Assembly: GCA_947491305.1 (NCBI GenBank) | Contig: CANLIL010000014.1 | Span: forward strand, 1 to 50,716 | DNA length: 50,716 nt | Direction of reading: 5' to 3' | Source of the DNA: Flavobacteriales bacterium | GTDB taxonomy: Bacteria; Bacteroidota; Bacteroidia; Flavobacteriales_D; Crocinitomicaceae | In this document: positions 33,413 through 41,560 of the stretch, piece by piece | How the letters are laid out: the number at the start of each line of letters is the position of its first letter | Position numbering within the stretch: position 1 is the first letter of the stretch | Notes under the pieces: generated by a model | Database searches by the model: none | Told to the model about the DNA's origin: nothing | Seen by the model: the letters and a program-made list of their open reading frames with translations, nothing else | Program-made: the position numbers and the translations under genes

Positions 33413-33593
33413 AAAGTTTGACTCGAAAACTCGACTGGATTACATTTCCAGTCTGCGCGACGTGCAGTGGATCTTCGCACCTGTGCGCTGCGCGCACGGT
33501 TGCGTTTTAATTTGTTCCTCGTTCAAACTGAAAGTTTGACTCGTTTCAAATTAAAAACGCACCTGTCCTATCGAACAAGTGCGTTGATCAGAG
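33413..33593 (-). repeat. tRNA-linked cassette downstream of tRNA-Leu
   Basis: Read on the minus strand this starts one base after the tRNA-Leu discriminator with CTCTGATCAACGC, then a terminator hairpin (33553-33587), then ACGAGTCAAACTTTC, GAACGAGGAACAA, the 15-mer ATCCACTGCACGTCG (33472-33458), GCGCAGA (host acceptor is GCGCACG), a T-arm mimic GACTGG...CCAGTC and AATCCAGTCG, the host T-arm 3' strand (33441-33432). It corresponds step by step to the tRNA-Val units, with a period of 168 bp. Past it CGAGTCAAACTTT recurs (33425-33413), apparently the start of a truncated second unit. No gene is present between 33267 and 33593. Confidence 0.75.
33553..33587 (-). terminator. tRNA-Leu terminator (cassette type)
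   Basis: Minus-strand hairpin AACGCACTTGT / ACAGGTGCGTT followed by TTT. Its position and outer shape match the type B terminators after tRNA-Val, with different but paired bases. Confidence 0.8.
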
Positions 33594-33675
33594 TGCGCAC
33601 GACTGGATTCGAACCAGCACACCTAATGGCACCACCCCCTCAAGATGGCATGTCTACCAATTTCACCACGTGCGC
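33594..33675 (-). tRNA. tRNA-Leu (anticodon GAG)
   Basis: Minus strand: acceptor GCGCACG pairs with CGTGCGC. Anticodon stem CCATC/GGTGG with loop TTGAGGG gives GAG, reading CTC/CTT. Class II variable arm and T-arm GCTGGTTCGAATCCAGT follow. Discriminator A; CCA not encoded. Confidence 0.96.
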
Positions 33676-33691
33676 ATTAAAATTACTGCTG

Positions 33692-33699
33692 CAAACTTA
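33692..33699 (-). promoter_or_regulatory. -7 box of tRNA-Leu
   Basis: TAAGTTTG on the minus strand, 16 nt before the tRNA 5' end. The -33 TTG is not clear. Confidence 0.55.
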
Positions 33700-33810
33700 A
33701 CTATTTTATTCGCTTTTTTGATGTTAAATTGTTGAAAAATTAGTTCACATTTTTTGTTAAAGTCACACATTTTAATTTAAAATAAAATACCTTTACTTAA
33801 AATTTGAAAA

Positions 33811-34368
33811 ATGAAAAAGTCGTATATTATTTTTGGAGGAATTGCTTTGTTAGCAATCATTTTGTTCTTTAGTTATAGAGGAACTTACAACACTGCTGTT
33901 GAGTTACAAGAAACTGTTGACCAAACATGGGGTGATGTTGGTGCGTCATACCAACGTCGTGCGGATTTGATTCCACAATTAGTTGCAACAGTCAAAGGTG
34001 CAGCAAAAAATGAAAGAGAAATCTTAACGCGCGTTACAGAAGCAAGAGCAGGAATTGTAAATGCAAAAACTCCAGAAGACATGGAATTAATGGGTAAAAA
34101 AATCAATACGGCTATTAATTTGGCGTTTGAAGCATACCCACAGATTCGTTCAACGGAAAACTTTGGTGCGTTACAAGCGCAATTGGAAGGAACTGAGAAC
34201 CGCATCAACAAAGCTCGTTCTGATTACAACGGCGCTGTGAAATCATTTAATTCACACATTCGTGGATTCTTCAACAGCATGTTCTTAAACAAAGAAATTT
34301 TTGCTAAGCGTGAAGCATTCAAAGCTGCAGCAGGTTCTGAACTTGCTCCAACAGTAAATTTTGATTAA
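33811..34368 (+). CDS. lemA: LemA family protein
   Basis: 185 residues. One N-terminal membrane anchor (4-22, YIIFGGIALLAIILFF) and a helical bundle with the family words VDQTWGDVGASYQRRADLIPQL, TRVTEARAG, YPQIRSTENF and a C-terminal FNSHIRGFFNSMF. LemA proteins are membrane-anchored helical proteins of unknown biochemical role, very often adjacent to TPM-domain genes, as here. A terminator hairpin separates it from the next gene. Confidence 0.95.
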   Translation: MKKSYIIFGGIALLAIILFFSYRGTYNTAVELQETVDQTWGDVGASYQRRADLIPQLVATVKGAAKNEREILTRVTEARAGIVNAKTPEDMELMGKKINTAINLAFEAYPQIRSTENFGALQAQLEGTENRINKARSDYNGAVKSFNSHIRGFFNSMFLNKEIFAKREAFKAAAGSELAPTVNFD

Positions 34369-34375
34369 CACATTG

Positions 34376-34406
34376 AAAGGGCGTTTATTTTAAACGCTCT
34401 TTTTTA
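34376..34406 (+). terminator. internal terminator between lemA and the TPM genes
   Basis: AAAGGGCGTTT / AAACGCTCTTTTTT hairpin with T run, ending 9 nt before the next ATG. It may lower expression of the two TPM genes relative to lemA. Confidence 0.8.
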
Positions 34407-34415
34407 TTTGACACA

Positions 34416-34859
34416 ATGGGCGAAAAAAAATTAATCAACGAAACGCAACAAAAAGCGATTCAAACTGCGATTGCAGAAGCTGAATTAAATACATCTGGAG
34501 AAATCCGTGTGCATATTGACGCAAAATGCGCAGGCAACCCAATGGAAAAAGCCATTCAAATTTTTGAGCAATTAAAAATGCATGAAACAGCACAACGCAA
34601 TGGCGTATTGTTTTACGTTGCGATGAAAGATAAAAAATTGGCCATCCTTGGTGATCAAGGGATTAATGCAGTTGTACCTGAAAACTTTTGGGATGCAATC
34701 CGAGATGGAATGATTTCAGCCTTTAAAAAAGGTGAATTTTCTGAAGGATTAATTGAGGGAATAGTAACTGCTGGTCAACAACTGAAAAGCGCATTTCCAT
34801 TGCTTCAGAACGACGAAAATGAATTAAGTAACGAAGTAACTTTTGGTGATGAAGCGTAA
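34416..34859 (+). CDS. TPM-domain protein, soluble
   Basis: 147 residues consisting of a TPM domain: INETQQKAIQTAIAEAELNTSGEIRVHI, RNGVLFYVAMKDKKLAILGDQGI, FWDAIRDGMISAFKKGEFSEGL. No signal peptide or membrane span, which is unusual beside the next, exported TPM protein. TPM proteins are linked to membrane-protein quality control and photosystem repair in phototrophs (Psb32); role here unknown. Its 3' end overlaps the next gene by 11 nt. Confidence 0.88.
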   Translation: MGEKKLINETQQKAIQTAIAEAELNTSGEIRVHIDAKCAGNPMEKAIQIFEQLKMHETAQRNGVLFYVAMKDKKLAILGDQGINAVVPENFWDAIRDGMISAFKKGEFSEGLIEGIVTAGQQLKSAFPLLQNDENELSNEVTFGDEA

Positions 34860-35655
34860 ATCAACTTTTTTAAAGAACGGATTATTGTTGAAACTAACCG
34901 TATTCTTACTTGCAATTATTAGCAGTCATTCAGTTTGGTCACAAGACGATATCCCAAATGCGCCTGTCCCTGCTCGCTTGTATGTGAATTTATCCCAAGA
35001 ATTTCCGAATTTCTTATCCGAACCTGAAGCAGCACAATTGGAACAAGAATTGGTGGAGTTTGCAGAAGTGACTTCCAATCAAATTGTAGTGGTGGTTGTA
35101 GATGACTTAAATGGTTACGAACCATGGGAATACGCAACAAAATTAGGAGACAAATGGAAAGTTGGTCACGAAAAGGAAGACAATGGTATTGTTATTTTGA
35201 TCAAACCAACTGGCGGCAAGGGAGAACGTAAAACGTTTATTGCAACTGGTCGCGGATTAGAAGGCGCTATTCCAGATTATACCTGTAGTCAAATTGTGGA
35301 TAATGAATTGTTGCCCAATTTTAAAAAAGAAGCCTATTACGAGGGAATACAATCGGCTTTAAAGGTCTTAAAAGGCTTATCTCAAGGCGAATTCAACTCA
35401 AAGCAATACCAAAAAAAAAACGAGAAAAAAGATAGTATCAGTCGCGCAATTTTAATCATTGTAGTTATAATAGTTGTTGTCATTATTTTTGCACGCAACA
35501 ACCGTGGCGGTGGCAGAGGTGGTTACACTATGGGAGCTGGCGGGATTTTCTTTGGTGGTTTTGGCGGTGGATCTGGCGGCGGAAGTTCAGGCGGTGGATT
35601 CGGTGGTTTTGGTGGCGGTGGCTTCGGCGGTGGCGGATCTGGAGGAGGTTGGTAA
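34849..35655 (+). CDS. membrane-anchored TPM-domain protein with Gly-rich tail
   Basis: 268 residues from the ATG at 34849; a TTG two codons earlier is also in frame. Signal peptide (ends SHSVWSQ), TPM domain about 45-185 (VVVVDDLNGYEPWEYATKLGDKW, NGIVILIKP, ATGRGLEGAIPDYTC), one transmembrane helix about 197-215, and a C-terminal tail almost wholly Gly/Ser/Phe ending GGGW. This is the classical YgcG-type layout. Exported, tail cytoplasmic or disordered. Third gene of the lemA set. Confidence 0.92.
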   Translation: MKRKSTFLKNGLLLKLTVFLLAIISSHSVWSQDDIPNAPVPARLYVNLSQEFPNFLSEPEAAQLEQELVEFAEVTSNQIVVVVVDDLNGYEPWEYATKLGDKWKVGHEKEDNGIVILIKPTGGKGERKTFIATGRGLEGAIPDYTCSQIVDNELLPNFKKEAYYEGIQSALKVLKGLSQGEFNSKQYQKKNEKKDSISRAILIIVVIIVVVIIFARNNRGGGRGGYTMGAGGIFFGGFGGGSGGGSSGGGFGGFGGGGFGGGGSGGGW

Positions 35656-35693
35656 AACTCTCTTTTTGGGCGCTTTAACGGGCTTTTCATTGC

Positions 35694-35728
35694 AAGTCCT
35701 CCTCCGATAGCTATCGGAGTCCGGGCTT
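35694..35728. repeat. palindromic hairpin with CTCCGATAGCTATCGGAG core
   Basis: The 18-bp core (35702-35719) is a perfect palindrome inside an outer stem AAGTCC / GGGCTT. It lies between convergent TPM and M1 peptidase genes in a GC-richer patch (ACGGGCTTTTC...GGGCTTTCC...CAATCCC). Could act as a transcription end or a dispersed intergenic repeat. Confidence 0.6.
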
Positions 35729-35764
35729 TCCATTACAATCCCTAGCGCGCGATTCAACTTCGAA

Positions 35765-37336
35765 TCAATTCACTTCTTCGAAAAATAAATCTACGTTTGG
35801 ATCCAATTTAACAGCTTTTACTTTCTTAGGCACTTTAATAAATATTCCTGATTTGTTGGTATCAAAACGATTGTGATACATTTTTGAAGTACCGTCTTCA
35901 TATTCAATTAAAAGTGAAATAGGAAATTCAAACAATTGAGTTTGCACTTGTTGCAATTGAATTTCACCTTGCTCGTTAAGAATCACTACTTTCAATTTTG
36001 GATGCTCTGCCACACGCAACCATTGGTAAAAGAATTGGTGTAAATCTTTTCCTGTAATAGTGCTAGCTATACGTTCAAAATCAGCAGAATTAGCATTGCC
36101 ATTTTGATACAAATTATAATAGGTTTTGATCGTTTTTTGAAAGCTACTATCCCCTATTTCATTGCGCAACTGATGCAATACCCATGCACCTTTTTGATAC
36201 GAATGTGGATTCAATAAATCCATTAAATCTGTATACGTTGAATCAACGACAGGATGTTGATACTTTTTTGAAAAATTCAAGGCTTTTGAGCGATCTCGTT
36301 TCAATTGTTCGTCAAAAATGTGTTCTCCTTTGCTTTGTTGTAAGTATAAATTGGTGAAATACGTTGCAAAACCTTCACTCAACCAAATGTGTGGCCAATC
36401 TTTTTCAGTAACACAATTCCCAAACCATTGGTGTGCAATTTCATGCGCCATCAACGCTTCACATGTTCGTTTTCCGTTGATAGCATTTTCATCGTAAAAA
36501 ATACAACTTGCATTTTCCATGCCCCCAAAACGAGTCGTTGATTGTACGTTAGCTAATTTTTCAAAAGGATATTTCCCAATGTAGTCAATATAAAACGCTA
36601 AAATTTGTGGAGCCAATTGAAAATCGTAAAACCCTTCTTTTTTGTTTTCCGGATAGACCCAACTCGATAATTGCATCACTTCATTTTCTATGTTCTCCAC
36701 TTCAAAAGCAGCAATTCCAACAACACATACTTTTGTAGGCAAAGGAATTTTTGTCGCATAGCGATAAAGCATTCTTCCCTTATCAGATGGAGCTTCTATT
36801 TTACTTTCCAACAAACCATTTGCAATCACTTGATAATGCGAAGGCACTTCTACTTCGTAAGCAATCGTTGCTTTATCTGAGGGATGATCGTTGCAGGCAA
36901 ACCAATTGTGGGCGCGATTCGGCCAATTATCACCAAAAAATGTCCGCTGGTTGAATTTATTTTTCCCAATTACTAATCCATCTGTAGGTATTCCTTCTAA
37001 TTCAATCGAAAATACGTATTCCAAGCCTTCTTCCATAGGAAATACTTCTATTACCAATTGTTCTTCCTTCTGATGAAAACGAACAGCTTGCTTATTGTGG
37101 AGCACTTTTTTTACTGCCATTCCTTTACCAGTAGAATTTTTAGCAGTCAAATCCAACACGACTTGATTCGATTTCTTTAGACAAACCAATTGAATTTCTT
37201 CGTTTAGTTGTAGGATATTATTTTTATCAGAAACGGCTAATTGTAGTTGATAATGCTTTACATCAATTTGCGTGTTTTGAGCAAAAAATGGGAACGCCAT
37301 CAAACAATAGAAGGATATAAGAATAGAATTTTTCAT
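35765..37336 (-). CDS. M1 family metallopeptidase (aminopeptidase N-like)
   Basis: 523 residues, shorter than the ~850 of full aminopeptidase N, lacking the long C-terminal helical domain as in many bacterial M1 enzymes. Signal peptide 1-19 (PFFAQN). FGGMENASCIFYDE corresponds to the GAMEN substrate motif, and the zinc site is HEIAHQWFG...WLSEGFATYF (HExxH-18-E). An N-terminal beta-domain precedes, a short helical part follows. Periplasmic or secreted peptide trimming. Single gene. Confidence 0.94.
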   Translation of the reverse strand: MKNSILISFYCLMAFPFFAQNTQIDVKHYQLQLAVSDKNNILQLNEEIQLVCLKKSNQVVLDLTAKNSTGKGMAVKKVLHNKQAVRFHQKEEQLVIEVFPMEEGLEYVFSIELEGIPTDGLVIGKNKFNQRTFFGDNWPNRAHNWFACNDHPSDKATIAYEVEVPSHYQVIANGLLESKIEAPSDKGRMLYRYATKIPLPTKVCVVGIAAFEVENIENEVMQLSSWVYPENKKEGFYDFQLAPQILAFYIDYIGKYPFEKLANVQSTTRFGGMENASCIFYDENAINGKRTCEALMAHEIAHQWFGNCVTEKDWPHIWLSEGFATYFTNLYLQQSKGEHIFDEQLKRDRSKALNFSKKYQHPVVDSTYTDLMDLLNPHSYQKGAWVLHQLRNEIGDSSFQKTIKTYYNLYQNGNANSADFERIASTITGKDLHQFFYQWLRVAEHPKLKVVILNEQGEIQLQQVQTQLFEFPISLLIEYEDGTSKMYHNRFDTNKSGIFIKVPKKVKAVKLDPNVDLFFEEVN

Positions 37337-37419
37337 TGGGTTATTTTTTTCAAATTTACATTACTTAGCTAAGACTACTTAATAATTTGTTTATTTTTAA
37401 CCAACCAAATTAAAAAAAT

Positions 37420-40400
37420 ATGAAACTTTTATTCGTTATTCCTTTTCTTTGTCTCTACTTCTCATCGCTTGAAGCGCAACAATTAAAAAAACCATCTCCT
37501 GTTGAAATTCAATCGTTACCACTTTGGGCGCAAAAAATGTATGGAGACCATCCAAATGTTTATGAAATTGATGCTTTGTATACAAATTATTTCAAAACAA
37601 CTAAATACATTAAATCTTACCACACACAATATTACAAACGTTGGCGAAAATCAATTGCAAGTAGTATTGATGAGCAAGGTTTTATTGTTGAATTAACTCC
37701 TGCACAAAAAGCAAAAATTGAAGCGGAATATTTAGCTAAACAAACCGGAGAAAAAGCAACCAATTGGACTGTTATTGGACCCTTAACTTCTATGCAAGCC
37801 AACGGTAACCAAACTAAAACCAGAACAAATGTTTACAGTTTTGATCAATGTGCTGGACAACCTAACTATTGTTATTTAGGAACTGAACCTGGAGAAGTTT
37901 ATAAAAGTACAGATGGGGGAAATAATTGGGTTTCTGCCACTATGACACTTGATTTTGGAAGTGGTGTTTCTGCTGTTGAAGTTCACCCAAGTAATGGAAT
38001 GATCGTTTTTGCAGGCGGAAATAAAGGGATTTTTAAAAGCAATGATGGTGGTTCGACATGGTCAAATGTATTGCCTCAAACTAATTTTGGTGTCAATGAA
38101 ATTTTAATCAATTCTGGAAACGACCAACTTGTTTATGCTGCAACAGATAAGGGTTTTTACACATCAACAAATGGCGGAACAACTTGGACGCAAACATTTA
38201 CACAAACATCGTACGATGTAAAAACGAATGCTATTGATCCTAGTAAAGTTTATCTTTTAAAAAACAATCCAACTGCTAAAATCTGTGAGTTTTATTCCTC
38301 TACGGATTTTGGTGCAACATGGAACATTCAAACGACAGGTTGGTACAATTCAACTGATCCTGCAAAAAATGATGGTGGTGGCCGTTTAGCTGTTTCACCA
38401 GCAAATCCAAACAGAATTTATGCCTATTTAATTGGGGAATCTAAAACAGATGATTTTGGATATATTGGCGTTTATAGAAGTAACGACGGTGGAACTTCTT
38501 GGACATTACCAAACACGCCAGTTGGTGGGCCTTACACGGCAACTCATCCAAATTTAGCCTATGGCCAGGCAAGTTGGACCTACCATCAAGGTTTTTACAA
38601 TTGTGCCATTATTGCATCACCTACAAATGCTGATTCACTAATAATTGGTGGTTTAAATACGTGGCGCTCCAACGATGGAGGCGCAACTTTTTCATCTGTT
38701 TCTGGATATATTGGCGGACCATTCAATATGCACGTTGATAACCAAGATTTCAGAGTCATCAACAATACTACATGGTTGACAACTGATGGTGGAATTTACA
38801 AATCAACAGATTTTGTAACAACACAACCTGTTTCAAAAATGAATGGTGTTCACGGTGGGGATTTTTGGGGATTTGGAAGCGGCTGGAATGAAGATGTGTT
38901 AGTTGGAGGCCAATACCACAACGGAAATGTGGCGCATCACGAAAATTATGGCCCAGGTAATTTCCTAGAATTAGGTGGTGGTGAAGCGCCAACAGGATAT
39001 GTCAATCCAGGAAATAACCGTAAAACCTATTATTCTGATATTAGTGGTAAGATAATCCCTAATAACTTTAATGATCCTGTAAGTAATTTCACGAGTGGAA
39101 TGTCGCCCAATGAAAGTTATTATGCAGCTGAATCAAGTGAAATGGAATTTCATCCAAACTGCTATTCTATAGCATTTGTTGGTAATGAAAATAAACTTTG
39201 GAAATCAATAGACGGTGGTGGCTCTTACAATTTATTAAAAGAATTCGGGACTACTGCAGCTGATAAATTAGGTCAGTTTGAAATTGCTTCATCCAATCCT
39301 GACGTAATGTATGTTCACCAACGCAATAGCACAAACGTAGGGAAATTGTGGAAAACAACAAATGGAGGCGTATTATGGAATCAATTAACCATTCCAGCTG
39401 GCAACAGTCGTTTGATGTTAATCGCATTGCATCCAGAAAATGAAAATATTGTTTGGATTGCGTATCCAAATGGAAGCAATGGCAATAAAGTATTTGAATC
39501 AACTAATGGAGGAACAACTTGGACAAATATTTCGAGTCCCGCATTGAACAACGAGTTTTTACAATCCCTGCTACACATTGCTGGAACAGACAAAGGATTG
39601 TATGTTGGAACTTCAAAAGCTGTTTTTTACCGCAATGCTACAAATCCTTGGACCATTGAAAATACTGGTTTACCTACATTTATAAGTACAACTGCTTTAA
39701 AACCATTTTACAAAACAGGAAAAATCAGAATGGCTTCCTATGGTAAAGGAATATGGCAAAGTAATTTGAAAGAAGCTCCTAGTAAACCAATTTGTCGCAT
39801 TACGGTTGATAAATTATCTCAAACCGTTTTCTGTACTCAAGACTCCTTTTATTTTGAAGACTATTCTTTTTTAAATCACACCAATGCAACGTGGAGTTGG
39901 CAATTTCCAACTGGATCACCTGCAACTTCGAGTAGCCGAAATCCGGCTGTTTTATTTCAAAATCCAGGTAATCATTTAGCTATTTTAACGATAACAGATC
40001 AATCAGGTCAAACGGATTCAGACACGCTTATCATTCAAACAAACAACTTTGTAGCACCTTCATTTATCAGCGAAGGATTTGAGGGACAATTTGTACCAAT
40101 TGGTTGGTATTTATCCAACGAAACAGGCGGTGGACAATGGTCATTGAGTTCTGCAACTGGCGGATTTGGGAATTCTTCAAAAAGTGCACTTTTTCCTAAT
40201 TATGATTACGATGCATCAGGAAATTCAAGTGATTTGAACATACAACTGAACACCTTAAACATGAGTCAATTAAATTTATCATTTGATGTTGCGCATAGTC
40301 AATACGGTGGACAATACACGGATTCATTAGAAGTTTTGGTTTCAACAGATTGTGGTGCAAATTATACCAGTATTTACTTAAAAGGAGGACCAACATTAGC

Positions 40401-40827
40401 TACAGCGCCAAGTAGTCAAACAAACTTTGTCCCTTCGGCTAACCAATGGCGCACAGAAAATTTAAACTTGTCCGCTTTTGTAAATCATTCAAAAGTGCTA
40501 ATTGCATTCAGAAATTGGGGACATTGGGGAAATAATATTTATGTGGACAATGTGAACATTCAATCCGATTTAGGGACGAATGAACTTGCAACTTCAGAAT
40601 TAGAAATCTATCCAAATCCATTGAAAAATGGCCAACTAATAACACTTAAAAATTGCGAATTGAATTCAAAAATTGTTGTATTGGATGCAAATGGTAAGCA
40701 TGTTCACACTACGAACTTAGATGCTACTTCAACAGTTGCACTTCCTCTATTAGCTGAAGGGTTATACACCGTTCATATTGAATGTTCCCGAACTATTTAC
40801 AATAAAAAGTTAGTAATCGTTGAATAA
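37420..40827 (+). CDS. T9SS cargo with BNR/Asp-box propeller, PKD and jelly-roll domains
   Basis: 1135 residues. Signal peptide 1-19 (SSLEAQ). From about 110 to 780 at least nine Asp-box words occur (STDGGNNW, SNDGGSTW, STNGGTTW, SNDGGTSW, SNDGGATF, SIDGGGSY, TTNGGVLW), giving one or two sortilin/VPS10-like propellers. A PKD-like region (about 815-865, WSWQFPTGSPATSSSRNP) and a choice-of-anchor J / MAM-like sandwich (SEGFEGQFVPIGWYLSN...DNVNI) follow. The C-terminus is a type A sorting domain (LEIYPNPLKNG...LAEGLYTVHI). Glycan or protein binding at the surface is likely; no catalytic motif seen. Its stop abuts the stop of the convergent PAP2 gene. Confidence 0.9.
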   Translation: MKLLFVIPFLCLYFSSLEAQQLKKPSPVEIQSLPLWAQKMYGDHPNVYEIDALYTNYFKTTKYIKSYHTQYYKRWRKSIASSIDEQGFIVELTPAQKAKIEAEYLAKQTGEKATNWTVIGPLTSMQANGNQTKTRTNVYSFDQCAGQPNYCYLGTEPGEVYKSTDGGNNWVSATMTLDFGSGVSAVEVHPSNGMIVFAGGNKGIFKSNDGGSTWSNVLPQTNFGVNEILINSGNDQLVYAATDKGFYTSTNGGTTWTQTFTQTSYDVKTNAIDPSKVYLLKNNPTAKICEFYSSTDFGATWNIQTTGWYNSTDPAKNDGGGRLAVSPANPNRIYAYLIGESKTDDFGYIGVYRSNDGGTSWTLPNTPVGGPYTATHPNLAYGQASWTYHQGFYNCAIIASPTNADSLIIGGLNTWRSNDGGATFSSVSGYIGGPFNMHVDNQDFRVINNTTWLTTDGGIYKSTDFVTTQPVSKMNGVHGGDFWGFGSGWNEDVLVGGQYHNGNVAHHENYGPGNFLELGGGEAPTGYVNPGNNRKTYYSDISGKIIPNNFNDPVSNFTSGMSPNESYYAAESSEMEFHPNCYSIAFVGNENKLWKSIDGGGSYNLLKEFGTTAADKLGQFEIASSNPDVMYVHQRNSTNVGKLWKTTNGGVLWNQLTIPAGNSRLMLIALHPENENIVWIAYPNGSNGNKVFESTNGGTTWTNISSPALNNEFLQSLLHIAGTDKGLYVGTSKAVFYRNATNPWTIENTGLPTFISTTALKPFYKTGKIRMASYGKGIWQSNLKEAPSKPICRITVDKLSQTVFCTQDSFYFEDYSFLNHTNATWSWQFPTGSPATSSSRNPAVLFQNPGNHLAILTITDQSGQTDSDTLIIQTNNFVAPSFISEGFEGQFVPIGWYLSNETGGGQWSLSSATGGFGNSSKSALFPNYDYDASGNSSDLNIQLNTLNMSQLNLSFDVAHSQYGGQYTDSLEVLVSTDCGANYTSIYLKGGPTLATAPSSQTNFVPSANQWRTENLNLSAFVNHSKVLIAFRNWGHWGNNIYVDNVNIQSDLGTNELATSELEIYPNPLKNGQLITLKNCELNSKIVVLDANGKHVHTTNLDATSTVALPLLAEGLYTVHIECSRTIYNKKLVIVE

Positions 40828-41439
40828 TTACAATTTCATAGGATCTTTAAAGTATTTCTTTTTCAACTGTTTGAACAACAAATGAGCTCCTAAACTTGAA
40901 GCTGTTCCAATGATTGCTCCAATTAAAACATCGGAAGGATAATGAACTCCTAAGTACATGCGCGAATAACCAACACTTGCAGCAAATAGATAAGATGGAG
41001 CAATGACATACCATTTTGGGTACAAAATACTTACGGAAGTTGCAGCTGCAAAAACTGTAGAAGTATGACCAGAAGGCATTGAATAAGATCCACCTGAACT
41101 GTATTTTGTGACTTCATTTGGATACGTTTCAAAAGGACGTTCACGTTGGATCGATGTTTTTAAAACAGTTGTTACAATCCCATTGATAAGCGCCGCTGAT
41201 GCCATTTCATAACTATTGACAACCATTTTATGGTCTTTTTGTACTTTTCCTGCTACAAAAAAGCCAACAGGCATCGCATAAGAAAGAGGTCCTCCAGTTT
41301 CAGTAACCGCTACCATAATAGAACCACCCGTTTTTGAATACGATTGGTTAATATTTTTCAATAATTGAATATCCCAATTTTGAGCATTGAACGATTGAAT
41401 GACAAAAAATGAAAGCAAAAAGCTGAAGAAAAATTTCAT
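40828..41439 (-). CDS. PAP2-family phosphatase
   Basis: 203 residues, signal peptide or first helix 1-19 (QSFNAQN), then about four membrane spans. The three PAP2 motifs are intact: KTSIQRERP (KxxxxxxRP), SMPSGHT (PSGH) and SRMYLGVHYPSD (SRxxxxxHxxxD). Acts on lipid phosphates such as undecaprenyl diphosphate, phosphatidate or lipid A phosphate; which one cannot be told. Its stop codon directly adjoins that of the T9SS gene, with no terminator between. Confidence 0.93.
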   Translation of the reverse strand: MKFFFSFLLSFFVIQSFNAQNWDIQLLKNINQSYSKTGGSIMVAVTETGGPLSYAMPVGFFVAGKVQKDHKMVVNSYEMASAALINGIVTTVLKTSIQRERPFETYPNEVTKYSSGGSYSMPSGHTSTVFAAATSVSILYPKWYVIAPSYLFAASVGYSRMYLGVHYPSDVLIGAIIGTASSLGAHLLFKQLKKKYFKDPMKL

Positions 41440-41530
41440 GGTTATCTTTTGAAGTTTAAAATTAGTTAAAAAATCTATGGGTAGTTTTGATTTAATTTAA
41501 AAAGTACACTTCATTGCTGAATATTAATTT

Positions 41531-41538
41531 TACTTTTG
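41531..41538 (+). promoter_or_regulatory. -7 box of the 521-residue secreted protein gene
   Basis: TACTTTTG, exact match to TAnnTTTG, 22 nt before the ATG. Nearest upstream TTG has only 14 bp spacing. Confidence 0.5.
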
Positions 41539-41560
41539 TTAAAAATTATAAAATTTAGTT

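Noticed and set aside
33467-33700. 77-codon plus-strand reading frame
   Set aside because: It runs through the tRNA-Leu gene and its cassette on the opposite strand; no ribosome site or family pattern.
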